A stretch of 6,322 bases of DNA from an uncultured Actinomyces sp. (GCA_902373545.1 CABKMZ010000106.1:1-6322); one strand, 5' to 3'; counted from the stretch's first letter, positions 1 through 4,943 are shown. Program-made: numbers and translations. Notes: generated by a model from the letters alone, not told the origin.

Positions 1-149
1 CCGCGGCCCCCTCCCCCGCCCCCGAGCAGGGCGGCAAGGGCGGTCTGGCCCGCACCGGTACCAACGCGCTGATCGTCGGGGCGTTCGCCCTGGCGGCAGC
101 CGGTGTCGGCATGGCACTGCTCCGCCGCTCGCGCCGAGCACAGGCATAG
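1..149 (+). CDS. C-terminus of a sortase-anchored surface protein (partial, 5' end outside window)
   Basis: Only the last 48 codons are present, reading in frame from position 3 to the TAG at 147-149. They show the three parts of a cell-wall sorting signal in order: a Pro/Ala/Gly-rich spacer, the pentapeptide LARTG, a hydrophobic stretch of about 20 residues (ALIVGAFALAAAGVGMALL), and a basic tail (RRSRRAQA). The protein would be exported, held in the membrane by the hydrophobic stretch, cut between T and G, and joined to peptidoglycan or to another protein. LARTG fits LAXTG rather than LPXTG, and LAXTG is the known preference of class E sortases in actinobacteria; assignment to class E is an inference. 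The ligand-binding part lies upstream, so the protein's role (adhesin, pilin, enzyme) is unknown. No sortase gene is in the window. Confidence 0.88.
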   Translation, partial: AAPSPAPEQGGKGGLARTGTNALIVGAFALAAAGVGMALLRRSRRAQA

Positions 150-176
150 CCACCGCGTGGGCATAACCACCACAGA

Positions 177-214
177 TGGGGGCGGGGCGTACCGGACGGT
201 ACGCCCCGCCCCCA
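177..214 (+). terminator. Strong hairpin ending the surface-protein gene
   Basis: A perfect inverted repeat, GGGGGCGGGGCGTACC (178-193) and its complement (198-213), encloses a GGAC tetraloop, and T177/A214 adds a 17th pair. It starts 28 nt after the stop of the surface-protein gene. No T-run follows, as is often the case for actinobacterial terminators. The hairpin ends only 2 nt before the rlmC -10 hexamer, so it also occupies the -35 region of that promoter. Confidence 0.75.
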
Positions 215-216
215 CT

Positions 217-222
217 TACACT
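217..222 (+). promoter_or_regulatory. -10 hexamer of rlmC (leaderless start)
   Basis: TACACT matches the actinobacterial TANNNT -10 pattern and ends 6 nt before the ATG at 229. Transcription would therefore begin at or next to the start codon and the mRNA would have no 5' leader. No -35 is recognisable; the expected place lies inside the hairpin loop and right arm at 194-199. The GAGGG at 224-228 abuts the ATG and is too close to act as a Shine-Dalgarno sequence. Confidence 0.6.
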
Positions 223-228
223 TGAGGG

Positions 229-1386
229 ATGCGCTGCGACCACTTTGACGCCGGAACCTGCCACTCCTGCTCCCTCCTCCCCCAGCCCTACGAGCGTCAG
301 CTCACCGGCAAGGTCGAGGCCGTCGCGGCAACCCTCTCCGCCGTCCCCGGAGCCGGCGAGATCGCCTGGCTGGCCCCGGCCTCGTCCCCCGAGAAGGGCT
401 TCCGCACGAGCGCGAAGCTCGTCGTCGGAGGCACTCGCCGCCGCCCCACCCTGGGCATCCTGGGGCCCGACCGGCGCGGCGTCGACCTGCCCGGCTGCCC
501 CATCCAGCACCCCGCGATCAACCGCGCGACGCCCGGGCTCAAGCGCTTCATCCGCTCCCTGGACCTGACGCCCTACGACGTTCCCACCAAGCGCGGGGAG
601 CTCAAGAACATCCTCATCACCGTGGGCGCAGGCGAGCGCCTCATGATCCGCTTCGTCCTGCGCAGCCGCGAGCGCGTCTCCGACATCCGCGCCGCGCTGC
701 CGCTGCTGCGCGACCTCGTACCCAGCGCCCACGTCGTCACCACGAACATCCACCCCACCCACGAGGCCATCGTGGAGGGCCCCGACGAGATCATCCTGAC
801 GCGCGCCCGCACCCTGCCGCTGAGCGTGGAGGGCCTCGAGCTGGGGCCGCGTTCCTTCGCGCAGACGAACGCGCGCGTCGCCTCCGCCCTGTACGAGCAG
901 GCGGCGCTGTGGGCGTCGCAACCATTTACCGACGGCCGGCTGCCCGAGAGCCTGTGGGACCTGTACTGCGGCGTCGGCGGCTTCGCGCTGGCGTGCGCCC
1001 GCGCCGGGTTCCCGCGCGTCACCGGCGTCGAGGTCTCCTCCGGGGCGATCTCATCGGCCATCAGCGCAGCCCGCCACGCGGGACTATCCCGAGGCGCCGC
1101 CACCTTCATTGCCGACGACGCGACCGCATGGGCCCGCGGGCGCGACGCCGCGCAAGTCCCCGACGTGATCGTCGTGAACCCTCCGCGGCGAGGCATCGGT
1201 GCCGACCTGGCCGCCTACCTGAACGAGTGCTCCGCTCCGCGCATCATCTACTCCTCGTGCAACCCCACCACGCTGGCCGCCGACCTGGCGCGCATGCCCT
1301 CCCTGCGCGCGGTCGAGGGCCGCCTCTTCGACATGTTCCCCCACACGACCCACGCAGAGGTGGCCCTCCTCCTCGAGCGCGCGTAG
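229..1386 (+). CDS. rlmC: 23S rRNA (uracil-747-C5)-methyltransferase RlmC
   Basis: This 385-residue, SAM-dependent enzyme methylates carbon 5 of a 23S rRNA uridine (U747 in E. coli numbering). It resembles E. coli RlmC/RumB along its whole length, including the N-terminal CxxxDAGxCxSC pattern and the C-terminal LFDMFPHTxHxEV. The N-terminal cysteines C3, C11, C14 with C90 fit the ligands of the family's [4Fe-4S] cluster. The SAM-binding motif DLYCGVGGF is at 244-252, with Q212 in the FxQTN motif, NPPRRGIG at 317-324, and the catalytic nucleophile C344 in YSSCNP. E377 is the likely general base. There is no N-terminal TRAM domain, which separates it from RlmD and from RlmCD of Firmicutes; RlmC is therefore the best call. 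The start is fixed by the Cys cluster beginning at residue 3 and by the adjacent -10. The downstream GNAT gene has its own promoter. Confidence 0.95.
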   Translation: MRCDHFDAGTCHSCSLLPQPYERQLTGKVEAVAATLSAVPGAGEIAWLAPASSPEKGFRTSAKLVVGGTRRRPTLGILGPDRRGVDLPGCPIQHPAINRATPGLKRFIRSLDLTPYDVPTKRGELKNILITVGAGERLMIRFVLRSRERVSDIRAALPLLRDLVPSAHVVTTNIHPTHEAIVEGPDEIILTRARTLPLSVEGLELGPRSFAQTNARVASALYEQAALWASQPFTDGRLPESLWDLYCGVGGFALACARAGFPRVTGVEVSSGAISSAISAARHAGLSRGAATFIADDATAWARGRDAAQVPDVIVVNPPRRGIGADLAAYLNECSAPRIIYSSCNPTTLAADLARMPSLRAVEGRLFDMFPHTTHAEVALLLERA

Positions 1387-1425
1387 GTCGCTCAGATCGC
1401 GCAACCGACCCCGGCCTCGGGCCGC

Positions 1426-1450
1426 TACACTTAGACCAACCGTTAGGAGA
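1426..1450 (+). promoter_or_regulatory. Promoter -10 and ribosome binding site of the GNAT gene
   Basis: TACACT at 1426-1431 is the same hexamer as in front of rlmC, but here it lies 22 nt before the ATG, leaving a leader of about 15 nt. The leader carries AGGAGA at 1445-1450, 3 nt before the ATG at 1454, a Shine-Dalgarno match with a short spacer. It is the only clear promoter-plus-leader arrangement in the window. No convincing -35 is visible. Confidence 0.55.
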
Positions 1451-1453
1451 AAC

Positions 1454-1909
1454 ATGACTGTCGAACTGATCACCGCCGCCACGCCCGAACTCCATGAGGC
1501 CATGGGGCGCCTGCTCCCCCAGCTCTCCCGTTCCGCCGCTCCGATGAGCGAAGCCGACGTGGAGCGCTTCCTGTCCCAGTCCAGCGTCCACCTCTTCGTG
1601 TTCCGCGCCGAGACGGCCGACGCCGACGGCAACAATCCGATCCTCGGCATGCTGTCCCTGGCCACCTTCGAGATCCCCACGGGCGTGCGCGCATGGGTTG
1701 AGGACGTCGTCGTCGACGAGGCCGCCCGCGGCCAGGGCGCCGGGCTCGCCCTCGTGGAGGCAGCCATCGAGCACGCCAAGACGGTCGGCGCCCGCACCGT
1801 CGACCTGACGTCGCGCCCCACGCGCGAGGCCGCGAACCGCCTCTACCAGCGCGCCGGCTTCCAACTGCGCGAAACCAACGTGTACCGCGTGACGCTCGAG
1901 AAGAAGTAA
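1454..1909 (+). CDS. GNAT-family N-acetyltransferase
   Basis: This 151-residue protein has single-domain GNAT layout and transfers an acetyl group from acetyl-CoA to an amine; the acceptor cannot be read from the sequence. The acetyl-CoA pyrophosphate-binding motif A is clear: strand VEDVVVDE (82-89) followed by the R/Q-x-x-G-x-G/A loop as RGQGAG (92-97) and a helix. Motif B follows as NRLYQRAGF (128-136), the usual C-terminal segment carrying the conserved Tyr. The N-terminal part (about 30-45) forms the variable acceptor lid. The start is supported by AGGAGA 3 nt upstream. The gene lies 67 bp after rlmC with its own -10, so the two need not be one operon. A factor-independent terminator follows. 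Possible acceptors include small amines, antibiotics or protein N-termini; nothing here chooses among them. Confidence 0.9.
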   Translation: MTVELITAATPELHEAMGRLLPQLSRSAAPMSEADVERFLSQSSVHLFVFRAETADADGNNPILGMLSLATFEIPTGVRAWVEDVVVDEAARGQGAGLALVEAAIEHAKTVGARTVDLTSRPTREAANRLYQRAGFQLRETNVYRVTLEKK

Positions 1910-1937
1910 GCGCGCGCTTTCACCGTTTGCCTCACAT

Positions 1938-1963
1938 GTGACGCTAGCAATGCTTGCCGTCAC
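1938..1963 (+). other. Small hairpin after the GNAT gene
   Basis: GTGACG (1938-1943) pairs with CGTCAC (1958-1963), and inside it GCAA (1947-1950) pairs with TTGC (1954-1957) around a TGC loop, leaving CTA as a bulge. Its left arm overlaps the perfect 10-bp palindrome TCACATGTGA (1932-1941). It lies just before the terminator hairpin. It could help termination or mRNA 3'-end stability, or the palindrome could be a protein site; neither is proven. Confidence 0.4.
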
Positions 1964-1969
1964 TGTCGC

Positions 1970-2007
1970 CGCCCGCCCCGCATGACGCGAGGGCGGGCGC
2001 TTTGCTT
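1970..2007 (+). terminator. Rho-independent terminator of the GNAT gene
   Basis: CGCCCGCCC (1970-1978) pairs perfectly with GGGCGGGCG (1991-1999) around a 12-nt loop, in which CGC/GCG can pair further. A T-rich tail, CTTTGCTT, follows directly at 2000-2007. It starts 61 nt after the GNAT stop. This is the most canonical terminator in the window. Confidence 0.75.
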
Positions 2008-2078
2008 GAGGCGATGAGCGCGCCTCCGGAGCCTGACTGACACGCACGTGGGCACAAGCGCAGACCTGGCAGCCAACG

Positions 2079-2183
2079 ATGCGGATAGGTTATGAAGATG
2101 CGGATAGGTTATCCACATCCGGATAGGTTAATAAGCTATCCGGATCCTCATAACCTATCCATATGGCGACAACCTATCCGCAT
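2079..2183. repeat. Symmetric array A: six GGATAGGTTAT-type repeats, 19-bp period, three per arm
   Basis: Three direct copies lie on the + strand with cores GGATAG at 2083-2088, 2102-2107 and 2121-2126. Three inverted copies have cores CTATCC at 2136-2141, 2155-2160 and 2174-2179. Every step within an arm is exactly 19 bp, and all three pairs share one axis at 2131. The unit is about 15 conserved bases, ATGCGGATAGGTTAT with minor changes, plus 4 variable bases. Arm-to-arm matches are 13, 11 and 10 bp, broken by non-complementary spacers. By my count the array is about 45% G+C, clearly lower than the flanking genes. Conserved motifs with unpaired spacers look more like a series of protein-binding sites than a selected RNA stem, but a long interrupted hairpin is also possible. 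Function unknown. Confidence 0.9.
2109..2117 (+). other. Consensus-type DnaA box inside array A
   Basis: TTATCCACA matches the classical E. coli DnaA box (TTATNCACA) exactly. It is formed where the second repeat of array A meets its variable spacer, and it is a single copy. No dnaA, dnaN or other origin gene is in the window, so it is not evidence for an origin and may be chance. Confidence 0.25.
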
Positions 2184-2221
2184 GCGCAGCAGCCGTCGAC
2201 ACCGCTGGACTATCTTGGAAG

Positions 2222-2292
2222 GCAATGCACTAGGTAGCGCAGCATTGCACTAGCAACGAAGCAGTGCAATGGCTCCCCAAGTAGTGCAATAC
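2222..2292. repeat. Symmetric array B: four ATTGCACTA repeats, 20-bp period, two per arm
   Basis: The forward copies are GCAATGCACTAG (2222-2233) and GCATTGCACTAG (2242-2253). The inverted copies are GCAGTGCAATGG (2261-2272) and GTAGTGCAATAC (2281-2292). The TGCACT cores step by exactly 20 bp in each arm (2226 to 2246, and 2263 to 2283), and both pairs share one axis at 2257. The inner pair matches over 9 bp (CATTGCACT, 2243-2251 with 2263-2271) and the outer over 7 bp. Spacers are not complementary. The design copies that of array A, 126 bp away axis to axis, but the motif is unrelated. Function unknown. Confidence 0.85.
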
Positions 2293-2310
2293 CCACGGGC
2301 GACAAGCTTA

Positions 2311-2611
2311 ACCACGCATTCCAGCCGCGCCGTTGGTGTAGAGGTCGCCGGAGGGTCCGGAGGGCGCAAGAGGGCCTGGCCGCGGTGCCGGTGGGGCCTG
2401 GCCGGACAACGAGCCGACGCGCCGAGCCACTCATCAGCGACCAGGCGCCGCCGGTGTGGAGGGCGCCGGAGGGTCCGGAGGGCGCAAGAGGGCCTGGCCG
2501 CGGTGCCGGTGGGCGGCGGCGGGGCCTGGCCGGACAACGAGCCGACGCGCCGAGCCACGCATCAGCGACCAGGCGCCGCCGGTGTGGAGGGCGCCGGAGG
2601 GTCCGGAGGGC
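2311..2611. repeat. GC-rich tandem repeat (minisatellite-like), about 2.5 units of 118-128 bp
   Basis: The marker GGTGTRGAGG occurs at 2335, 2453 and 2581, giving periods of 118 and 128 bp. After it, CGCCGGAGGGTCCGGAGGG is shared by all three copies, and copies 1 and 2 stay nearly identical through CGACCAGGCGCCG. The 10-bp difference is a CGG-rich insertion in the second copy near 2513-2522. The tract begins in a degenerate copy near 2311 and the third copy diverges after about 2611. Each full unit contains GGCCTGGCCG twice. Because 118 and 128 are not multiples of three, the repeat cannot encode a repeated peptide. The near identity of the copies suggests recent duplication or homogenisation. 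Confidence 0.85.
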
Positions 2612-2623
2612 ACGGGCGGGCTT

Positions 2624-2669
2624 CGAGATCGACCACTCCGAGCCTTTAGGCTCGCGTGTGGCGATCTCG
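2624..2669. repeat. Nested palindrome downstream of the reductase gene
   Basis: Outer arms CGAGATCG (2624-2631) and CGATCTCG (2662-2669) and inner arms CGAGCCT (2639-2645) and AGGCTCG (2648-2654) share exactly the same axis. CCAC (2633-2636) can also pair with GTGG (2658-2661) if one base bulges. The folded form is a strong, nearly continuous hairpin with a TTTA loop. It lies 88 bp beyond the reductase stop and could terminate that transcript, but no T-run follows on either strand, so this is uncertain. Confidence 0.6.
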
Positions 2670-2711
2670 CGGGCAGCCGGGCCCGACGGCGCCCGGAACA
2701 CCATCGGCGCC

Positions 2712-2761
2712 GCAAGCACCGCCGGAGATCAGGCGAGGCTGCAAGCACCGCTGGAAATCAG
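2712..2761. repeat. 21-bp direct repeat overlapping the reductase stop codon
   Basis: The 21-bp segments 2712-2732 and 2741-2761 both begin GCAAGCACCGC and differ at two positions (C/T and G/A). They are 29 bp apart start to start. The second copy contains the stop codon of the reductase gene (2758-2760, - strand), so the 3' end of the gene and its trailer have been partly duplicated. The copy adds no coding sequence because translation ends at the first stop. Confidence 0.75.
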
Positions 2762-3597
2762 AACTCCTCGTAGTACTCCGGGTTCTGGTCGGCCTGGCGG
2801 CCGTCGGGGCGCCCGAGCGCGCTGATCGCAGCCATCTGCTCAGGCGACAGCGAGAAGGAGAAGATGTCGAGGTTCTCGCGCTGGCGCTCAGGGTGACCGG
2901 ACTTGGGCAGGGGCACGGTGCCAAGCTGGTAGTGCCAGCGCAGGATGAGGCGCGACGGGGACACGCCCGCTTCGCCAGCTAGGGCGATGATCGCGGGGTC
3001 GTCGACGATGCGCCACTTGCGGCCCAGCGGGCTCCACGACTCGGTGAGCACACCGACCTGCGCGTGATACTCCAGCGCGGAGGACTGCGGGAAGTAGGGG
3101 TGCAGCTCGATCTGGTTGACGCTCGGGTACTCGCCGGTCTCGGCGTGTACGCGGTCGAGGTGTTCGGGCAGGAAGTTGCACACGCCGACGGAGCGGATGA
3201 GGCCGCGCTCGCGCGCGTCCAGCAGGGCCTGGTAGGCCTCGACGTACAGGTCGCGCTTGGGATTGGGCCAATGGATCAGGTACATGTCCCAGTAGTCCAG
3301 GCCGGCGCGCATGAGGGATTCTTCGAGGGTGTAGACGGCCTCGTCGTAGCGCTGGTGGCGCCCGGGGAGCTTGGAGACCAGGCGCAGCTCCTCGCGGGGG
3401 ATTGCGCAGCGGCGCACGGCCGCACCGAGGGCGCCCTCGTTCTCGTAGTTGAAGGCGCTATCCAGCATGCGGTATCCGGCCTCGACGCCGGAGATCATGG
3501 AGGCGACTCCGGCCTCGCCGCGCAGGTTGTAGGTGCCCAGCGCGATGGCGGGCAGAGTCAGGCCGTCGGACAGCGTGTACATCGGAATTCCGCTCAT
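2758..3597 (-). CDS. Aldo/keto reductase (2,5-diketo-D-gluconate reductase-like)
   Basis: This 279-residue protein is a single TIM barrel that reduces carbonyl compounds with NADPH. The catalytic tetrad is complete: D46 and Y51 in LDSAFNYENE, K76 in LVSKLPG, and H109 in LIHWP. GVCNF and VNQIELHPYF, typical of the family, follow, and PLPKSGHPERQREN near the C-terminus fits the cofactor-binding IPKS..R..EN signature. The length is normal for bacterial AKR5-type enzymes, whose substrates vary widely; the true substrate is unknown. I choose the ATG at 3597 rather than the one at 3645. The upstream start would overlap the divergent apeB start, the extra 16 residues do not look like the family, and a -10 hexamer TATGCT lies exactly 6 nt before 3597. 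GGAG at 3600-3603 could act as a close Shine-Dalgarno if transcription began further upstream. Confidence 0.93.
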   Translation of the reverse strand: MSGIPMYTLSDGLTLPAIALGTYNLRGEAGVASMISGVEAGYRMLDSAFNYENEGALGAAVRRCAIPREELRLVSKLPGRHQRYDEAVYTLEESLMRAGLDYWDMYLIHWPNPKRDLYVEAYQALLDARERGLIRSVGVCNFLPEHLDRVHAETGEYPSVNQIELHPYFPQSSALEYHAQVGVLTESWSPLGRKWRIVDDPAIIALAGEAGVSPSRLILRWHYQLGTVPLPKSGHPERQRENLDIFSFSLSPEQMAAISALGRPDGRQADQNPEYYEEF

Positions 3598-3603
3598 GAC
3601 TCC

Positions 3604-3609
3604 AGCATA
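3604..3609 (-). promoter_or_regulatory. -10 hexamer of the aldo/keto reductase gene
   Basis: On the - strand this reads TATGCT, followed by GGAGTC and then the ATG at 3597, so the transcript is probably leaderless. With a standard 17-bp spacer, its -35 slot would fall exactly on 3627-3632, the -10 of the divergent apeB gene; the slot does not look like a -35 consensus. Confidence 0.55.
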
Positions 3610-3626
3610 GCCCCCTGTCACGGGCC

Positions 3627-3632
3627 TACGAT
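3627..3632 (+). promoter_or_regulatory. -10 hexamer of apeB
   Basis: TACGAT is followed by GGGGGT and the ATG at 3639, the same 6-nt spacing as at rlmC and the Nudix gene, so the mRNA is probably leaderless. Its -35 slot with a 17-bp spacer is 3604-3609, the -10 of the divergent reductase, so the two promoters lie face over face in the 41-bp gap. Confidence 0.55.
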
Positions 3633-3638
3633 GGGGGT

Positions 3639-4943
3639 ATGGCACAGCTTGAACTGGATGAGGTCCACGCGAACGCAGTGGACTATCAGCATTTCCTCCT
3701 TGATTCTCCTTCCCCCTATCATGCGGCCGAGGTCGTGGCGCAGCGCCTGGTGGACGCCGGCTTTACGCGCGTGGATGAGAGGGGCGCGTGGGATGCGTCC
3801 CCGGGCGGTCACGTGATGGTGCGCGCCGGCGCGGTGGCCGCGTGGTTTGTCCCCGAAACAGTGGCCGATGACGCGGGCTTCCGCATCGTGGGTGCGCACA
3901 CGGATTCGCCGGCGTTGTCGGTCAAGCCGTCGGTGCAGTCGACGACGCCGGATGGCTGGGGCCAGATCGACGTCGAGGTGTACGGCGGCATGATGTGGAA
4001 CTCGTGGCTGGATCGCGAGCTGACGCTGGCGGGCCGCCTGGTTCTGACCAGCGGCGAGGTCGTCCTGGCCCGCACGGGCCCGATCGCGCGCATCCCACAG
4101 TTGGCGATTCACCTGGATCGAGACGTGAACCCGGGCGGGCTGAAGCTGGATCCGCAGAAGCACCTGCATCCGGTGTGGACGGTGGATAACCCGTACGGCA
4201 ACGTGCTGGAGTACGTGGCGCGCACCGCGGGTCTGGATGATGCCTCGCAGATCGCGGCCTTCGACCTGATTCTCACGCCGAGCCAGGGCCCGGGCTTCTT
4301 CGGCGACAAGGGTCAGTTCGTGGCCGCGTCGCGCCAGGATAACCTGTCGAGCGTGCACCCGGGCTTGGTGGCCCTGGAGCGCCTGGCCGCGGAAGGAACG
4401 CCTGCGGGCGGCGACGTCACGGTGTTCATGTGCTTCGATCACGAGGAGGTGGGCTCGGGCTCGCGCACGGGCGCGGCGGGCCCGATCCTGGAGACGGTGC
4501 TGCGCCGCACGGCGACGGCGCTGGGCCGCGACGAGGATGGTTTCGAGCGCATGCTGGCGGCTTCCTCGTGCGTGAGCGCGGACGCGGCGCATTCGGTGCA
4601 TCCGAACTACGCGGGCCACCATGACCCGGATAACCGCCCGGTGATGGGTCGCGGCCCGGTCATCAAGATCAACTCGAAGCAGCGCTACGCGACGGACGCC
4701 GAGGGCATCGCCCTGTGGAATCGGGCGTGCGCGGCGGCGGGCGTGGCTTCGCAGAGCTTCGTGGGTAACAACGCGATGCCGTGCGGCACGACGATTGGCC
4801 CGATCACGGCGACGCGCCTGGGCATCCTGACGGTGGACGTGGGCATCGGCCTGCTGTCCATGCATTCGGCGCGCGAGATGAGCCACGTCGATGATCTTCT
4901 GACGCTGTCGCAGGCGCTTAAGGCGTACTGGCAGGGCGCCTGA
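3639..4943 (+). CDS. apeB: M18-family aspartyl aminopeptidase
   Basis: This 434-residue cytoplasmic metallopeptidase removes N-terminal acidic residues (Asp, Glu) from peptides. The six metal and active-site residues known in M18 are present in order: H87 and the accompanying D89 in GAHTDSP, bridging D234 in RQDNLSS, E269 and E270 in DHEEVGS, D315 in CVSADAAH, and H409 in SMHSAREM. The N-terminal FLLDSPSPYHAA and the dimerisation segment between about 90 and 230 are also typical. The length is in the usual bacterial range, and the whole protein appears intact. The start follows a -10 hexamer by 6 nt. It shares a 41-bp divergent promoter region with the reductase gene and ends in a convergent arrangement with ohr. 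The M18 family assignment is secure; the acidic-residue preference is inferred from characterised members. Confidence 0.95.
   Translation: MAQLELDEVHANAVDYQHFLLDSPSPYHAAEVVAQRLVDAGFTRVDERGAWDASPGGHVMVRAGAVAAWFVPETVADDAGFRIVGAHTDSPALSVKPSVQSTTPDGWGQIDVEVYGGMMWNSWLDRELTLAGRLVLTSGEVVLARTGPIARIPQLAIHLDRDVNPGGLKLDPQKHLHPVWTVDNPYGNVLEYVARTAGLDDASQIAAFDLILTPSQGPGFFGDKGQFVAASRQDNLSSVHPGLVALERLAAEGTPAGGDVTVFMCFDHEEVGSGSRTGAAGPILETVLRRTATALGRDEDGFERMLAASSCVSADAAHSVHPNYAGHHDPDNRPVMGRGPVIKINSKQRYATDAEGIALWNRACAAAGVASQSFVGNNAMPCGTTIGPITATRLGILTVDVGIGLLSMHSAREMSHVDDLLTLSQALKAYWQGA

Larger units (their letters stand above)
1910..2757. other. 848-bp convergent intergenic region made of repeats and palindromes
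   Basis: The region lies between the stops of the GNAT gene (+) and the aldo/keto reductase gene (-). I see no credible gene in it. From left to right it holds a small hairpin, the GNAT terminator, about 70 bp without recognisable structure, symmetric array A, symmetric array B, a GC-rich tandem repeat, a nested palindrome and a 21-bp direct repeat. The long open frames over the tandem repeat come from its base composition: the repeat unit changes frame from copy to copy, and none of the frames resembles a known domain. Confidence 0.8.

Noticed and set aside
2079..2183. Integron attC-type recombination site.
   Set aside because: The symmetric arms lack the GTTRRRY/RYYYAAC core sites, and no integrase or cassette gene is nearby.
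2079..2292. A CRISPR array.
   Set aside because: Repeats are about 10-15 bp with 4-10 bp between them and they invert in the middle. CRISPR repeats are longer, all in one orientation, and separated by spacers of about 30 bp.
2353..2396. G-quadruplex in the tandem repeat.
   Set aside because: Three GGG runs have loops of 6 and 7 nt but the fourth run is 18 nt away, outside usual limits. GC-rich DNA gives such patterns often.
2210..2719. Long open frames on both strands across the tandem repeat, up to 169 codons.
   Set aside because: Repeat periods of 118 and 128 bp shift frame between copies, the translations are Arg/Pro/Gly-rich without a recognisable domain, and high GC alone makes long open frames.
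3598..3645. Reductase start at 3645, adding 16 residues.
   Set aside because: It would overlap the divergent apeB start, and the -10 hexamer for 3597 lies within the added stretch. The family's N-terminus fits the 3597 start.
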